Source: Ostrinia nubilalis (Eukaryota > Arthropoda > Insecta > Lepidoptera > Crambidae). Taken from it: DNA of 64,000 bases. The position numbers were made by a program, and so were the translations under genes. The notes under the pieces are model-generated. The model did no database searches and was not told the DNA's origin. It worked only from the letters and a program-made list of their open reading frames with translations. The stretch covers positions 4,774,001-4,838,000 of the forward strand of contig NC_087107.1 of assembly GCF_963855985.1 (NCBI RefSeq), given 5' to 3'. This document shows, one piece after another, positions 1 through 12,042 of the stretch (position 1 is its first letter; the number at the start of each line of letters is the position of its first letter).

Positions 1-171
1 GTTCTTAAACATATTATTGATGCCGTTTGCTAGGTCTCAAGAAGCACTTTTTCAGTAAGTAACCATTTGTTCGACATCTTGTATACCTACTATAAGAAAT
101 ATTCGAGTGAGATCACTTATCGATTATTTTCGTCATCCTTATTTGTATTAAATTTAATTAAAATACATTAA

Positions 172-291
172 GGCTGAAATGCACCACCTAACTTTGACCC
201 TAACTGACAATAACCGGTGTTTTATGTTAGACAGATTTTTGACATCCAAAATTTTGATGTCAATTTTAAAGTAAGACGGTGCAACACGGCC
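172..291. repeat. Harbinger-like MITE, family H1
   Basis: A 120-bp palindromic element bounded on both sides by TAA (169-171 and 292-294). The left end starts GGCTGAAATGCACCACC and the right end is its imperfect inverse. The TAA duplication and GGC-starting ends fit PIF/Harbinger-derived MITEs. Related copies in this window lie at 6972-7110, 29261-29390 and 57889-58007. It has no coding capacity. Confidence 0.7.
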
Positions 292-1775
292 TAACAAATG
301 TATCGTAGAGTAGTACTTTTTATTTTCTTCATAAATCTTTCTTTTCTTTGTAAAGCTATCTACAAGCTTTTATTTTCTTTGACATCTGGAGTTGTAAAAT
401 CTTGCAACTTAAAATTTACTTACTTCCCGTTTTAACATTGAGCTGAAATTTTGCATGTCTACACAGGCATGCAAAATTTCGTTTCATTTCGCACTAAATA
501 ATTTAATTTACACGTGTTTTCATGCGATGGCCAAGTCAATATATTTATGTAAAACGTTAATGATTTCCTGGACTGGACTTGGTATTACATGGATCTCACA
601 ACTTTTTACCGTAGAACAACTGAGTAGTGAGACTTGGTTTTTTGACAAGTATTGTTTTTGATGGGTTTGTATTACAGAACGCATGTGTACCTAATGGGAT
701 AACTGTTTAAAAACACGATTAGATAAATTTTGCTCTATGGATAATAATCTTAAAGTTACCTCTGATTTTTTAGCATTATACGACCGTGGTTTATAATAAT
801 AAATTCTATAAAATCACAATGATATCAGTATTTACCTCTTTGATTTCCTGACTTGTTTAGATTTACAAAAACTAAATAATAATATTTATTATTAACTTTT
901 AGATAATAATTTGAATGGCGCTTACGATGTTTAGTTACGAGCTCTTTGATGGACACAGATATTATAGATAACGTTTAAAAAATGGCACGCTCGTTTTCAT
1001 ACATTTCATTCTATTTATTTAACCTATCCATATTTATGTGCGGAAACGTCACAAAATCAGAATAAATTTTAATTTTTCCAACCCGCATCATAAAAACTAA
1101 AAAGTCAAAAGTAAAATTTAAATAGTAAATATTTTTCATAAACAAGCTTTTGATGCTGTAAAAAGAATAAAATAAAACATAAATTCTTTCAAACCCATCA
1201 ACTTATTTTTACTTTACTCAATTTAAAGATTAAAAACTTGTCGCGGGATTTACTAGTGTAAAAAATACATTCATTACGTAACTTGATTTTGCTAAAAGTC
1301 TGATCTGAGAAAAAATCAAATAGGTAAATTATACATTATTTCTTTATTATTATGTATGATGTACTGTCTTAGGTACGATACAACTACGGATTAAGATCGT
1401 TTAGTCGACGCAGCGTTGAAATTGTACAGATAAATGCAGTTTGCGCACTCACTACGCGACGTCAAGCAATAAAAACCTAAAATTCGAACGCCAACTTTTT
1501 GCTACAACGCTCTTAACAGTTTTAACTATTTATTTATCAAATACCTATCTAACCGAAGCTTTAACTTTGGAAACAAAAAAAATACAAACATAATGAAACA
1601 AACGTAGTGCGTGTACTCAGGTCACTAGCGTTTGACCCTTGCGGGATTCGAACCAGTAATTGAATCAACGTTGTATTTATCTGATCTTGTCTGATGAATA
1701 CAACGCCTCAACAATTTATTTAATGAAGTACCTATGTATTTGGTTATTGAATGAGCATGCTCTAGTCATATTGGC
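292..1775. other. AT-rich non-coding stretch
   Basis: I see no coding exon, RNA gene or element with clear ends here. The only open frames are short and low-complexity. A tRNA-B-box-like string on the minus strand near 1643-1655 may be a decayed SINE. Confidence 0.5.
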
Positions 1776-1846
1776 TGCCTCTGGTCTAGTGGTAAGACCA
1801 CCTGCTTCAGATCCAGAGGTCTCGAGTTCGATTCCAGTGGAGGCAA
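1776..1846 (+). repeat. tRNA-like sequence, probable SINE head
   Basis: A 7-bp acceptor-like stem pairs TGCCTCT (1776-1782) with GGAGGCA (1839-1845). An A-box-like TGGTCTAGTGG and a B-box-like GAGTTCGATTCC have tRNA spacing. The anticodon arm does not fold canonically, and the sequence runs straight into a second known repeat (to about 2062). I therefore read it as a tRNA-derived SINE promoter or pseudo-tRNA, not a working tRNA gene. Confidence 0.45.
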
Positions 1847-2070
1847 AACTTTCTGCTCGTTTTGGTTGATCATCTTTGCTTCATCTGAGTCCGCCTGACA
1901 AGTTTCAACCTTCTTACCGAAGTTTGTCGCCATAACAAAAATCTGCATTGTTGGGTTCCAGCATTTGCACGCAGGTTCCTTTGTGGTTCGGGATTCCTGT
2001 GAGCTCGGTTCCACCTTCGATCTGATCATCACTTTCCATCAGCTGAGATGCAGGCCAAGATCTTTCTCGT
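1847..2070 (-). repeat. Interspersed repeat next to tRNA-like head
   Basis: Read on the minus strand, about 1975-2062 matches a repeat also seen on the + strand at about 30065-30170. Both share a core resembling CTTGGCCTGTATCTCA followed by GTGATGATCAG. This is a dispersed repeat common in lepidopteran DNA. The long minus-strand open frames crossing it are accidental. Confidence 0.55.
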
Positions 2071-2239
2071 TGTAGATTAAAAATATATGACATGCCTTGA
2101 TTTAAAAATTGCTTTAGACTTGCTGATCCTTTTTCTATTGTGATCAGAACTGTGACAATTAAAGCACCTGATGGGAACCACGCATTGACATTGCACTTTC
2201 CATCGGATCGGGGCCATGCGAAGTGATCGCCTTTCATTC

Positions 2240-4637
2240 ATAGGTTAGTGTGACACTTCACACTTTTTACCTACTTTGCCGTATTTTCATGCGTAACCTA
2301 GTTATGGTGTTTCATTCGCATGTAAGAGAAATCGATTGATTTTTGTGAAAATGTGGAGTCTAATCTGAATTTCGATTTTTTTTTCATTTATTTACCAAAT
2401 AAAAAGAATTACAGACAAAATTTGTTTTGACAGCATTCAGGAAACCACTAAGGTTTGTGTTGATGCTGTTGCAGTTCTACATCGATACTTATGGTTACAA
2501 TAATAATTACAATTAAAAGCCCACGTACTCTATTAATCCATACTTCCATACTAATATTGCAAACGCAAAAGTGTCTGTCTGTCTGTTACCTTTTCACGCT
2601 TAAACCACTGAACCGATTTGGATACAATTTGGTATCATAGAGAAACCAGGGTTCCTAAAGGGGATACAGGCACGATTAAGTCTTCCGCGCTAAAATTTCG
2701 TTAGGATAGATGTTACAGAAAACGACTAGACGCACTTTGATATAACTTCGCAGTGTTTTTACAGCTTATACTCTTAAGCCCTTACTTTACAGCCTTTAAA
2801 CCACGAGACCTGAACCTGACCCAAGGCCCAAAGCATTCTTTAATTATAAACAAACACTTCATTTCTATTCTGACATACGAAAGTGAATGTATATGCATCC
2901 CTTTCTCCGCTGTTTGGGATGGCCATTGTTGCGGCTTTTCGCCATACTTTTGACACATAACAAGCATTTCATTAAGCTTATCAGCGACAGAATCGTCAGA
3001 TGAAAGTAATACTACAATTAAATGCGATCTGATAAACCACGGGACGCAAGTCATGGGAGATAGCGGGCTTTTTGTCACGTCACATGTTGCTTTTTTTTAT
3101 GGCTCTCGCTCGATTGCGTTTAGCCACGACACACCTGTGTGACCCCACAAGGTTTTTCATAGAGAGATTTTTGTTTATCTATTGTTTGAACATCATTACA
3201 GTTTTGGTGCAAAGTTGCATCTATTTCATTCAACTTCCAAGACGACAGTGCACAAAGTCACTTTAAAAATGGGGTCGTAATCTATCATGGTTGTATCGCA
3301 GCAGGTCTTGTTTGGAAGCGGATATAAAAACGTTACGAACTTGATTCAAATTCTTGCAAAAAAACTAGACTAATAGAATAATTTCTTATTTGCCTCATAG
3401 ATACGAGATCTACCTACCTACACATACAATCGCCAGTAAATCAAAAGTTATTGAGTATTTCCAATAAATTGTTCTAGCTAAAATCATGAAATTAGAGACG
3501 AAAGAGGGAGAGAGATGGAAAGCGAGGTGTCAGAGATGGAAAGAGAGGTCCCTACCCGGACATAATAAGAAAAAAGTTTACGTTTTTCATCTTGGACCAC
3601 CACGGAATACCGGAGGCGCACCTGACACTTGACTTGACAGTACAAAAACCTTTATAAAATCACTCCCTATTGTACACGCGTCATGGGAAAAGTAACACTG
3701 TCGAGTTCAGGGACACACAGACTGTGTGGAAAGCGAATTAGGCGGTTCGAAACACAACGATTATTAGAAGACCCAAAGTTCACAATAATAAACCTATTTC
3801 TTATCACTATTTAATTCAACTTTTCTTAGTGACGTTTGTAGATAATCTATACATACATGTTGGACATTTTTCGTGTGTAAACTGGTTTCGGAGCTCGATG
3901 TCGATGAGTGGTTACACTCAATACTATTCATAGTACCTATAAAGTATTAGTTTACATGAATGTTTATTGTAATAGACAAGTTCTTAGATCTTTAGGCGTT
4001 TCGTAAGATGGGGGGCAAATGTTACACTGCGAGTCTGACAGTAAGCAAACGCAAGCCCATGCGTTATTTTATTGAATCATCTTAAATGATAGAAAGTAAT
4101 TTGTTGTGTTTAATTACGCGGCAAAGAAAGTGATTGGCTCAAGTGAATGTTGGACGTCCGGAGCGTCCGTGAGTATCGTTTTGATTGATGAAGGTAGTGC
4201 TTCGCGAACTAACACAACCTTGTTTTATTATATTAATCTCATCTTTGCTTGTTTTATCCTAGACGAAGGTTTTTATATTGAAATTAAATTTAAAATTTAA
4301 TTTCTAATAGCCATTGAGTTATTAACTTTTTTGTGAAAGTTCGAAGCTTATGGTTTTTTGCATTGTTTTATTTCGATTTCGCATGTTAATCGTGATAAAC
4401 TTTGGGTGTTGTACTTTCTTCGCTTCAATTCAAATAAGTCATTTATCTTTTGGTCTGACAGATACAGTCAGCAGATGTAGAGATTTATTCCTTATATCAA
4501 TGTCAATAAGAATGAATGTAAGTTTAACTTAAACTTGAACTCTCGCTCGCGCAGTAGTTTGTTGTGATAGGTTAGTAAGTCGACTACTTAAAGTTCAAAG
4601 TTGAAAGGAATGTGTGACAACTTTTCACCGCACAACA
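2240..4637. other. Non-coding stretch with one LINE-tail-like repeat
   Basis: No convincing exon. Positions 2537-2700 hold a minus-strand copy of a tail-like repeat (TCTGTCTGTCTGTTACC, then a sequence reading 'accactgaaccgattt'). Its + strand relatives are at 22510-22690 and 23473-23727. The remainder shows nothing I can name. Confidence 0.45.
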
Positions 4638-4809
4638 TAAAGATGAACCACGCTGAACTGTTTCATCAAATTCAATGACAGGGGGGCGCTACCATCGTTC
4701 AACTATATGGTTTCCAACATGACAAAAATCGGAACCAGCGATCCGGTAATGACGGTGGCGCCCCGCTGTCAATGTCATGGATAGGACAGTTCAGTATAAT
4801 GGAACTATA
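4638..4809. repeat. Palindromic MITE, family P1, copy 1
   Basis: About 170 bp with inverted halves: CTGAACTGT and GGGGGGCGCTACCATCG on the left are mirrored by GACGGTGGCGCCCC and ACAGTTCAG on the right. A close second copy is at 18714-18885, inside intron 6 of the spectrin-repeat gene. The ends look like TATAG/CTATA, suggesting a TA target. Non-coding. Confidence 0.65.
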
Positions 4810-4816
4810 ATTGGTA

Positions 4817-4934
4817 CGGTCAGCGTCAAATAGTTCGTGACAGTTGACACTCAAAGTGGCCAAAAAGTTGACAAACAACCTTATTCCAATTGTAACAAAG
4901 ACGTGTGAACTTATTGGCTATTTGACGCTGACTG
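4817..4934. repeat. TA-flanked MITE, family Q1, copy 1
   Basis: A 118-bp element with inverted ends (GGTCAGCGTCAAATAG at left and its inverse CTATTTGACGCTGACTG at right), flanked by TA at 4815-4816 and 4935-4936. Related ends occur at 33644-33770 and, further apart, at 43625-44171. The TA flanks fit a Tc1/mariner-type MITE. Confidence 0.65.
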
Positions 4935-4936
4935 TA

Positions 4937-6783
4937 CTTACTTGTGTTCAATATAAAAGATGAAGAAATGTTATTGATTTCAATATCCGCATTCGCAAAC
5001 TTTTATGCAGCCATAAATGCTGTTCAGTTTTGCAAGATAATGTAATTTGGAGACATTTTTATGATTAGTAATTAAATCTTTGTGATTTACAGCAGTCTTG
5101 ACTGGTGGTTCGCGTACATTTATGGTTGGAATCCCACTGGAAGCAAAATTAAATGTTAGTATGTTAAGTTAGCATTTATGCCTGGAGATAATGCCGTTTT
5201 AATTTCCATGTGTTTAGTAAATTAGGTAGTCTTATCCATTAGCTATGTACTTCTGCTTAGGTTGCGAATAGGTATGATATAATAGAAAAAATACTATCAA
5301 CCGTTGATAGTAAAGTGACAGTTATGGGACTATTCCCTCTAGTTCACACCGCTGCAACTCCGGTGTAGCCAGGATCTACAGCTTGACCGCCAATAAAAAC
5401 CCAACCAGTGAAGGTCAAGTTTATCCCGGGGGCAATATGTGATAGGTTTAACTAAACTGAAACCACATAAAATGAAACGTTAACCTAACACAGCTCAGTG
5501 TGCCAGATTTGACCCATTGCCCGCCAGATGCGGTATCTCGGCCGATATTAATATTCCATGGTAATTCATGGTATCGGTCATTGTTTCCGCGGCATGGCAT
5601 TATCTCAACCCCATAAATTTTAACCGCACGGTTACCGTTAACTGACAGATTAGGACGTTATTCATAATCCGAACTCGGAGCTGCTTTAGATTTTATCGGT
5701 TTTTGTTTTGGGGATTACCTAAGTTGGTTAGATGAAAGACTGGATGGCCTCATTGCAATATATCTCCTGGCCAACTTTTACTCTTCATTTTTTTTATTAC
5801 AATGAGAGTTTTCAAGATGTAGAATATTGACGAAGATTTTTTTTTATTTGTCGTGTTCCTGTAGTAAAGACCAAAAATGACCTGATGATGATGACTTAAG
5901 AAAATAAAATTTTTAAATTCCAATAATAGAAGTTTAGCCAATTCGAAAATATTGCGTTGTGAGGACGGCATTGTGACATTAGTCACATTTTTTACGAAAG
6001 TGTTAAACGTTAAAAGATGTAAGTATAGTAAGGCAAAATACCATTTTACTATTAGGCCTGAATAAGTCATACGTAGTTGTTATTTTTCTTACCATGCGAT
6101 AACCACCTGTCAAATTAAGATATCACCCTAACTTCAGTGTATTGTTACCTCGCCCGTGTGTACACTGCCTTACAATGATTACTATACTCAATCCCCAGAC
6201 TCGTATATAAATACCGAACCTATATTCAGTGTCTGGGTCCGTTTGACCCACAGTGTTTAGGTTATTAGAAAGCGAGGCTACTAAACGGTTAGAAAATGCG
6301 GTTTTATCGAAATAACAAACATTGTCCGGTTAATAGCATGATTGCAACTCACTTGACTTACAGTTGCGTGCCAAGATAATGTGATAACTTGGCACAAACA
6401 ACAGCACATCAACCTTAACACTGTGGCGCCTTATTGTTATTGTAATAGGCACTATTTTGCAACAAAATATGTAAACTTTGATTTGCTTTCGACTGCACTA
6501 TGGTTAGAATGTTAGAATGCTCATGGCAATGAATTTAGAGGAAATTGGTTAGTATTGTAGATTATTATCTTTACTGTCCGTAAATTGTTATGGTAAATTG
6601 TTTAAGTATGTATGAGATGTGATTGCTCCCTAAATGTCAGTAGGCCTGCTTAGTAAAACAACTGAACTATGGCTCAGAGGTTGCGGATCGGATCCCACTG
6701 GGGACAAAATTGATAGTGGTATGTAGATACTCGTAGTTACCCTTAGAATATTCATCGTTTGGAGTATACTTATACATTATTTA
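4937..6783. other. Non-coding stretch with a dispersed repeat
   Basis: Positions 5333-5440 carry a dispersed repeat containing GTAGCCAGGATCTACAGC. The same sequence recurs at 13754-13925 and 47442-47595, with diverged copies near 14000-14112 (inverted) and 57745-57850. Degenerate tRNA-like strings are seen near 5100-5150 and 6665-6710. No exon was recognised. Confidence 0.5.
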
Positions 6784-6903
6784 TGCCCGTATTCACAAAC
6801 GATGCTTGCTTAAGTAGAGCTCTGTGATTGGTCTTGTGTCACCCTGTGCATCCACGCGCACTGTGTGTGAGACCTCATAATAAGTTTGAGAATACGGGGT
6901 TAG
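6784..6903. repeat. Palindromic MITE, family R1, copy 1
   Basis: The left end reads CCCGTATTCACAAAC and the right end GTTTGAGAATACGGG, near-perfect inverses. The inside contains GCGCACTGTG and GAGACCTCATA. A longer relative with the same inside sits at about 23735-23892. Confidence 0.6.
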
Positions 6904-6971
6904 TCACTTATCGTTGCTATATTATTCTGGTATCTATGATCTGGTCCTCTGAATTAAGTGAGTGAGCCTAA

Positions 6972-7110
6972 GGCTGACTTGCATCATTTCGTTGATCATT
7001 GAGTTTAACCGTAACGTAACTATAACTTTAACCCGTGTTTTTGTATGGAGTTTGACTGACTTTTGATGTTTATTAAAGTTTAAGTAAGATGGTGCAGTGC
7101 AAACCCAGGG
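6972..7110. repeat. Harbinger-like MITE, family H1
   Basis: Flanked by TAA (6969-6971 and 7111-7113). It starts GGCTGACTTGCATC and ends with the diverged inverse, and shares the inner string TTTTTGTATGGAGTTTGA with the copy at 57889-58007. Non-coding. Confidence 0.6.
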
Positions 7111-7225
7111 TAACTTTTTGAGCAACAGAAAACGAAGGAGATGAAGGATTACATTTGATATTGCTAATAAATAATTATGATGGCATTTCCAAAACTAGCA
7201 TACACACAACTGCTGTAATCTAACA

Positions 7226-7340
7226 TAACTAATCATCATCATCATTTCAGCCATAGGACGTCCACTGCTAAACGTAGGCTTCCCCCAATGATTTCCACAA
7301 TGGCCGGTTGGTGGCGGCCTGCCTCCAGCGCCTTCCCATA
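7226..7340 (-). repeat. 5'-truncated RTE-like LINE fragment
   Basis: The 3' end of an RTE-like non-LTR retrotransposon on the minus strand. The + strand shows the ATC-repeat tail complement, then TTTCAGCCATAGGACGTCC and sequence encoding, in reverse, the C-terminal end of the endonuclease/reverse-transcriptase protein. Severely truncated and non-functional. Confidence 0.75.
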
Positions 7341-8523
7341 TTATATTTAATACGTTAACAATAACAATTTGCACCTGGACATCAAGGCATACCATGACTC
7401 AGTTACCAGACTGTCGATGGTTCTAATACAAATACGAGTAAGTAGCTAGTAACTACTGCGGTTTGCAATTTAGCTCATAATTGAACCGCAGTAATCGCCG
7501 TTATAGATAATTGAGCTGCCCTGGAAAACCTGGGCGAAGCTATTACTGGTTATTAGGTTTACATAACCTATCTAGTTATTGGAGATGAGGTTGGGGTGTA
7601 AACGACGAGTTGGGAAAATAGAGTTCAGATGCTTTTGAGTTGAAGTCAAGAATGAAATGAACTATTTTTACACTTTCTTATTTTCAGGTTTTAAAATTTA
7701 ATTAAATACCTATGTACCTACTCTGTAAAAAAATAACGTTAACTGGAAAATTTTACTGTACAAGTAAGCTTAGCAATAAAATTGTGAAACTCGATTTTGA
7801 CTCAAGTTTGTAGGTAACTGTTTGAATTTAATATTTATTTTACCAATCACAGGCTTGAATCTAGTTTTGGACATTGTGTCAGAATACGCGCCTAGATAAT
7901 CTGGCCTGAAATGGCGAAAATCATTTATATATGTTTGAAAATTATAAATAAAAAATCGAACTGCCTAAGGCGGGAATTGAACCCACGACATTTCTATATA
8001 CTTATTTAGGTAAGAGTGTACACAACGTCGCTATAAAGATGTTTTACAGTATTTATACAAGACATTTCTTCAATCCGATAAGGTGGCAATTTTGATTCGC
8101 CTTTACCCAAGCCCTGCGGCATGTCAACGGCTTATGTACGTAAATTGGTGTGAAACTGTGCAAGAAAATTGCGCAGGCGACTTTCCTACGCCCTAGCCGA
8201 CAGTGAAAACAATTGATTTTCGACCAGAGAAAGTTGTCTTCAAATGCTACGTGCGGCTCAAATTTGGGCTCAATGGCGCGGTTTTAGGGAGAAAATTTTG
8301 CATGGGTTATGGTTCGATGTGGATTTCTATTATCGTAGGGCTCCCACGGCAATATCGTTTTGCGGGATCCATTAATCTCGCAAAACTGGATGTGAACACA
8401 CATGTGTATTTAAATTCGAATCACAAATTCGAACGGATCGGTTTTTTGCGGGACATTACAAACGGGATGTTCGTGTGAACGTTAATATTAAAACACGTAT
8501 TCTACTAACCTACCGTTAACTAA
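7341..8523. other. Non-coding stretch
   Basis: No exon recognised. Near 7969-8010 a minus-strand tRNA-B-box-like string in the context 'gggaattgaaccc' suggests a decayed SINE. The region 8200-8480 keeps an open frame, but it resembles no family I know. Confidence 0.4.
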
Positions 8524-8564
8524 CCGTTTTTTGCTGGAAAGTAACCCTTTCCAGCAAAAAACGG
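8524..8564. repeat. Perfect 18-bp hairpin
   Basis: CCGTTTTTTGCTGGAAAG (8524-8541) is followed by a 5-nt spacer (8542-8546) and its exact reverse complement (8547-8564). It is a perfect short stem-loop, which could be a MITE relic or an RNA hairpin. Confidence 0.85.
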
Positions 8565-8780
8565 GATGTTTCCGTGGGAACAAGCTCTTAGTAACTAGAC
8601 GCAGCGATCAATGGATCCCCAATGGGGGACCAAAACTTTTAACTCTACAAATGTCGCTTCTTTGACTATGCAAAATTTTAGTTGCCAAATAATTGTATTT
8701 AATCTAAATTTAACAATTTAAAAAATATATAAATGTTATTACAGTTTTCCGCGCTGAAAGAAGTAAAAGAGCTTTTTTAA

Positions 8781-9926
8781 CCCTTTATAGGACGGCCCAT
8801 ACAAAGTGGCCAGTAAACTGGACAGTCACTTTACGGCCGATAATTCAATGATTTTTGTAACAATGTTGAACCTTATGATCATAAACGATTGCCAATAAAG
8901 CACACTGGCCTAGAAACGAGCCAGCGCTCAAGGACGTCCCACGCAATCAAAAATTCGCGCTCTTTTTTAAGGTGGCCTGTCAACTGGCCACTGTGCACAC
9001 CCGTACTAGTACTTGCTGCCATTGCAAGCAGACGATACATATTTCCGAGTGTAGTTCAATGTAAAAACATGTCTTCGTAAAGAAGATGAGTAAAATAATA
9101 ATGTTATAGTATATACTTTATCATCACGTGAAAATATAAAAGAAAACCGTAAAATAAACATGTTATTTTTGCAATTAAAAACAGACTAGTGTGTTGAAAA
9201 AGCCTTATGTAGAAATTACACATGTGAATTTGAGGTGGTCTCATATTTATATATTTTGATTTTTACACACAAATTATATCGTTTTATACAGAGTATATTA
9301 TTATTTTTTATAATACAATAACATAATAAGCCCAAATATACGGGTTCGGTAGTTATACCCCATAATTATAACTTTTTAGGTATTTTTTCATACAAAATTA
9401 TGTATATTTGTGGATAATGTATATAATAATCCTGAGTTTATTGAGTTTTCATTCACGTTTTTTTATTTTATAACATAATATTGTCTCTAAATTATTATTT
9501 AATGTTTAATTTAGTTGACAAAACTTTTAATTTTGTTTGTTTCATGTTATTTTTGGCTCAGAAGAAGAAATACAATCATTTTATTTGATACTTTGTTGAA
9601 TATTATGTTTTTAGGCTATTTAAAGATTGATAACTAAATACGCAATCATTTTATTTAGTTTAATATGTTATTTACATAAAAATAACCGGTTTTTTTTATA
9701 AGTGTCCAGTTTACTGGCCAGTGATTTCACAGGAATAGTGGTGATTTTAGTGATGCAGAACGGTCAGTGGTCAGTATACTGACCACTAGTTTTTTTGGAT
9801 TTTCTCGTAAAATATCTAGTTTCTGATAATTTTATTAATACATGTTGTTATAAATAACGCTATAGAATATATATCCACTTAGAAATATAGCGAATTCAAA
9901 AAAAAGTTAGGGTGTGCGTTAAAGGG
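8781..9926. mobile_element. piggyBac-like non-autonomous element
   Basis: An 1146-bp element flanked by TTAA at 8777-8780 and 9927-9930. The ends are CCCTTTATAGG and TTAAAGGG, so about 7 bp are inverted. TTAA targets with CCC-starting ends are typical of piggyBac. Inside are palindromic motifs of the CAGTnnACTG type at 8807-8829, 8973-8994, 9703-9725 and 9761-9788. No transposase is encoded. Confidence 0.65.
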
Positions 9927-9930
9927 TTAA

Positions 9931-11686
9931 AAGCCTACTTGCATAATAAATGATTTTGAATTTGAAGTGGCAAAGAAGATCCCATATCTTATTTTAAAAA
10001 ATTTAAACTCTGATCCTAAATCCATATCTCTTCACCATCAAATCGTTCATGTCATATTACGAAGCATTAACCATAATTTATCGTCGTAATCAAATCATCA
10101 ACAATATAACGATCGGTCTTATAGTCCTATTCATTCGCCTCAAATGGTGTTATCACTGATGCTATCAGCATTGTGAATGAACGATGTGGTCCTTGCACTT
10201 TCTCTCATTGTGCCGAACAGTATGGTGAGGAAAGTTACGGGCTATTTAATACTGGACAAAAGATATGAGTTATTTAACGTTACTTCGTTACAAAACATTA
10301 TATCGGTGGTAAAGGGAATTTATACAACACGTGGACTTATAGCATAATGTTATGAAAGTAACGTTTACAAATGCACATGTAGTTAAACCAAGTTGAATAT
10401 TTTATCCCTTTATAATAGTTACATGCGCGTTGAAAGCTAGTTTAGTTATAGTGACGTTAAGTATGGATATGTGTAAAAAAATATTGATCAACATGCGTGT
10501 AGTATAATATAACCTAAATAAGTATAACCTAGTTGTTATAGTTGTGGCAATTCACGAAGGCGGGTGTGCTTAATATGTGTGGTGGCTCGCTACTGTTCGT
10601 TTTTCAAAAGTGTACACGTACACATACAAGTAAAGCTCACTGGCCTTCGTGAGTTGCAAGAACTACCTATACATTCTTACTTGCCCATGTTACCTTAGTG
10701 TAGTTAGAGTTAGAATACCATGAAGGTATATGAGGGGAAAACTTTTTTACTAAAGGTTAACTGTAGGATTGCAGAAAGATAAGCATTTTGCATCTGCTTG
10801 ACACAATAGCTAATAAGTTTTTAATACTGTCCATGTTAAAAATATTACATGAATGAATAAACACATATGTACCAAGACTCTATGTTCTCATGGTATAGTA
10901 TTTATCGTCAAGTTATAATAAAGTCATAGCCATATGTACGTGTTCAGGAAGTGGATAATCGCACGTTTGACTTGTGAGTCACAGGTTTTGAGAATCGACG
11001 CTTCGCATATAAACTTACATACTAATATGATACATGTTACTTCAGTTTAAGGTCCAATATACATTTTAGTTAGGTAGGTAGGTTACCAGCATGCAATTTA
11101 CAAGAATCTGTATATTCAAAACTGCATATTGGTAGTCTTTTAAATGCATTACGAGGACAAATCGAAATCGAAGGAGTTTCCTGCTTATTCCGATGTTCAA
11201 TATCGAGCACGTAAACTCGGATTTGCATAGAAATCGATATTTGATTCTGTTTCCGTACCGCCAGACGTGCTGGCAACTGGCAACACCGTACAAATGGCAT
11301 ATAAGTCGAAATTATTAAGTAAAATTTGCACTACGCACATTTGAAATTAAGTTAAATTTAATAGTGACAGGAATTTACAGGGAAAGGAATTGGGGATAAT
11401 TAGCTAACTCTGATAAATTGTTTCGGCTCATTCAAACTGTTTTTTTTACCTTTAATTAATTTGGATACGTTGAGCTTTGAGTATCATTTCACCACATTTT
11501 ATAATCTTAATACAGTTTAATAAAGACCTACTCTACTATTTTTTAAAGACTACCCGTTTTGAAGAAACTAATTTTTCGTTAACATTGTAATACTTGTCGA
11601 ATCTAGAATATCAATAAAAATATGTTTACTTACTTTTTATTTGTTGTTTTGTCAGTTGTTTAATTCCTCATTCTCCTTCATTCCAG
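9931..11686. other. Non-coding stretch upstream of the spectrin-repeat gene
   Basis: It contains a 120-bp inverted-end element at about 10542-10662 (CAATTCACGAAGGC at left, GCCTTCGTGAGTTG at right). I found no coding exon. An untranslated first exon and promoter of the gene starting at 12033 may lie here or further upstream, but I cannot place them. Confidence 0.4.
10542..10662. repeat. MITE-like inverted-end repeat
   Basis: The ends carry near-perfect inverted sequences (CAATTCACGAAGGC and GCCTTCGTGAGTTG) around an about 80-bp centre with a palindromic TGTACACGTACA. No clear target duplication and no coding capacity. Confidence 0.55.
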
Positions 11687-12032
11687 GACCGCCCTGGCAA
11701 AGAGCAGACGCCGTACAGAGAGGGCACAAGCCCTCACACACCAACATGTGACCACCGAAGCGCCGACCAAAACACAAACCCTCTTCAAATTCATGAGTCT
11801 CCCAAGATTACATGATTAAGAATATTTATTGTACTATAATAACGAATCTAGTCGCCACAGCACTTTTTAACACGAAGCAACTTTAGACTGTATTTTAAAA
11901 GGGTAAAGTCGATAATTGAACGATTGTCGAACTAGTACAAAGATTAAGGAGTTGAGAGAGTACAAAAGGAACACTAACGTCGATTTAGAAGTAAATTGAA
12001 CATCTTAGAAGTTCCTGCACACAAGAGCCAAA
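11687..12032 (+). other. Probable 5' UTR exon portion of the spectrin-repeat gene
   Basis: A strong splice acceptor with a pyrimidine-rich tract (TTCTCCTTCATTCCAG) ends at 11686. The sequence then continues without a donor-like break to the start codon at 12033. A TAG in frame with that codon at 12006 shows that translation does not enter from upstream in this frame. Alternatively, 11687-11815 could be the last exon of another transcript, since two frames stay open for about 40 codons. Confidence 0.45.
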
Positions 12033-12042
12033 ATGTCTACGA
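12033..12042 (+). CDS. Exon 1, coding part
   Basis: ATG TCT ACG A, then the donor GTAAGT. The context CAAAATG matches the insect translation-start consensus, and an in-frame TAG lies 27 nt upstream. The exon ends after the first base of a codon, which exon 2 completes. Confidence 0.7.

Noticed and set aside
1776..1846. Functional tRNA gene
   Set aside because: The acceptor stem and A/B boxes fit, but the anticodon arm does not fold and repeat sequence follows directly.
1766..2237. Two overlapping minus-strand open frames with protein-like composition and a donor-like GTAAGAAG between them
   Set aside because: The region matches a dispersed repeat also found at 30055-30190 and joins a tRNA-like SINE head, so the open frames are repeat-derived.
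6204..6230. TATA box (TATATAAA) with an initiator-like TCAGT 22 nt downstream as a core promoter
   Set aside because: The spacing is slightly short and no exon or open frame of note follows. Such strings are common in AT-rich DNA.
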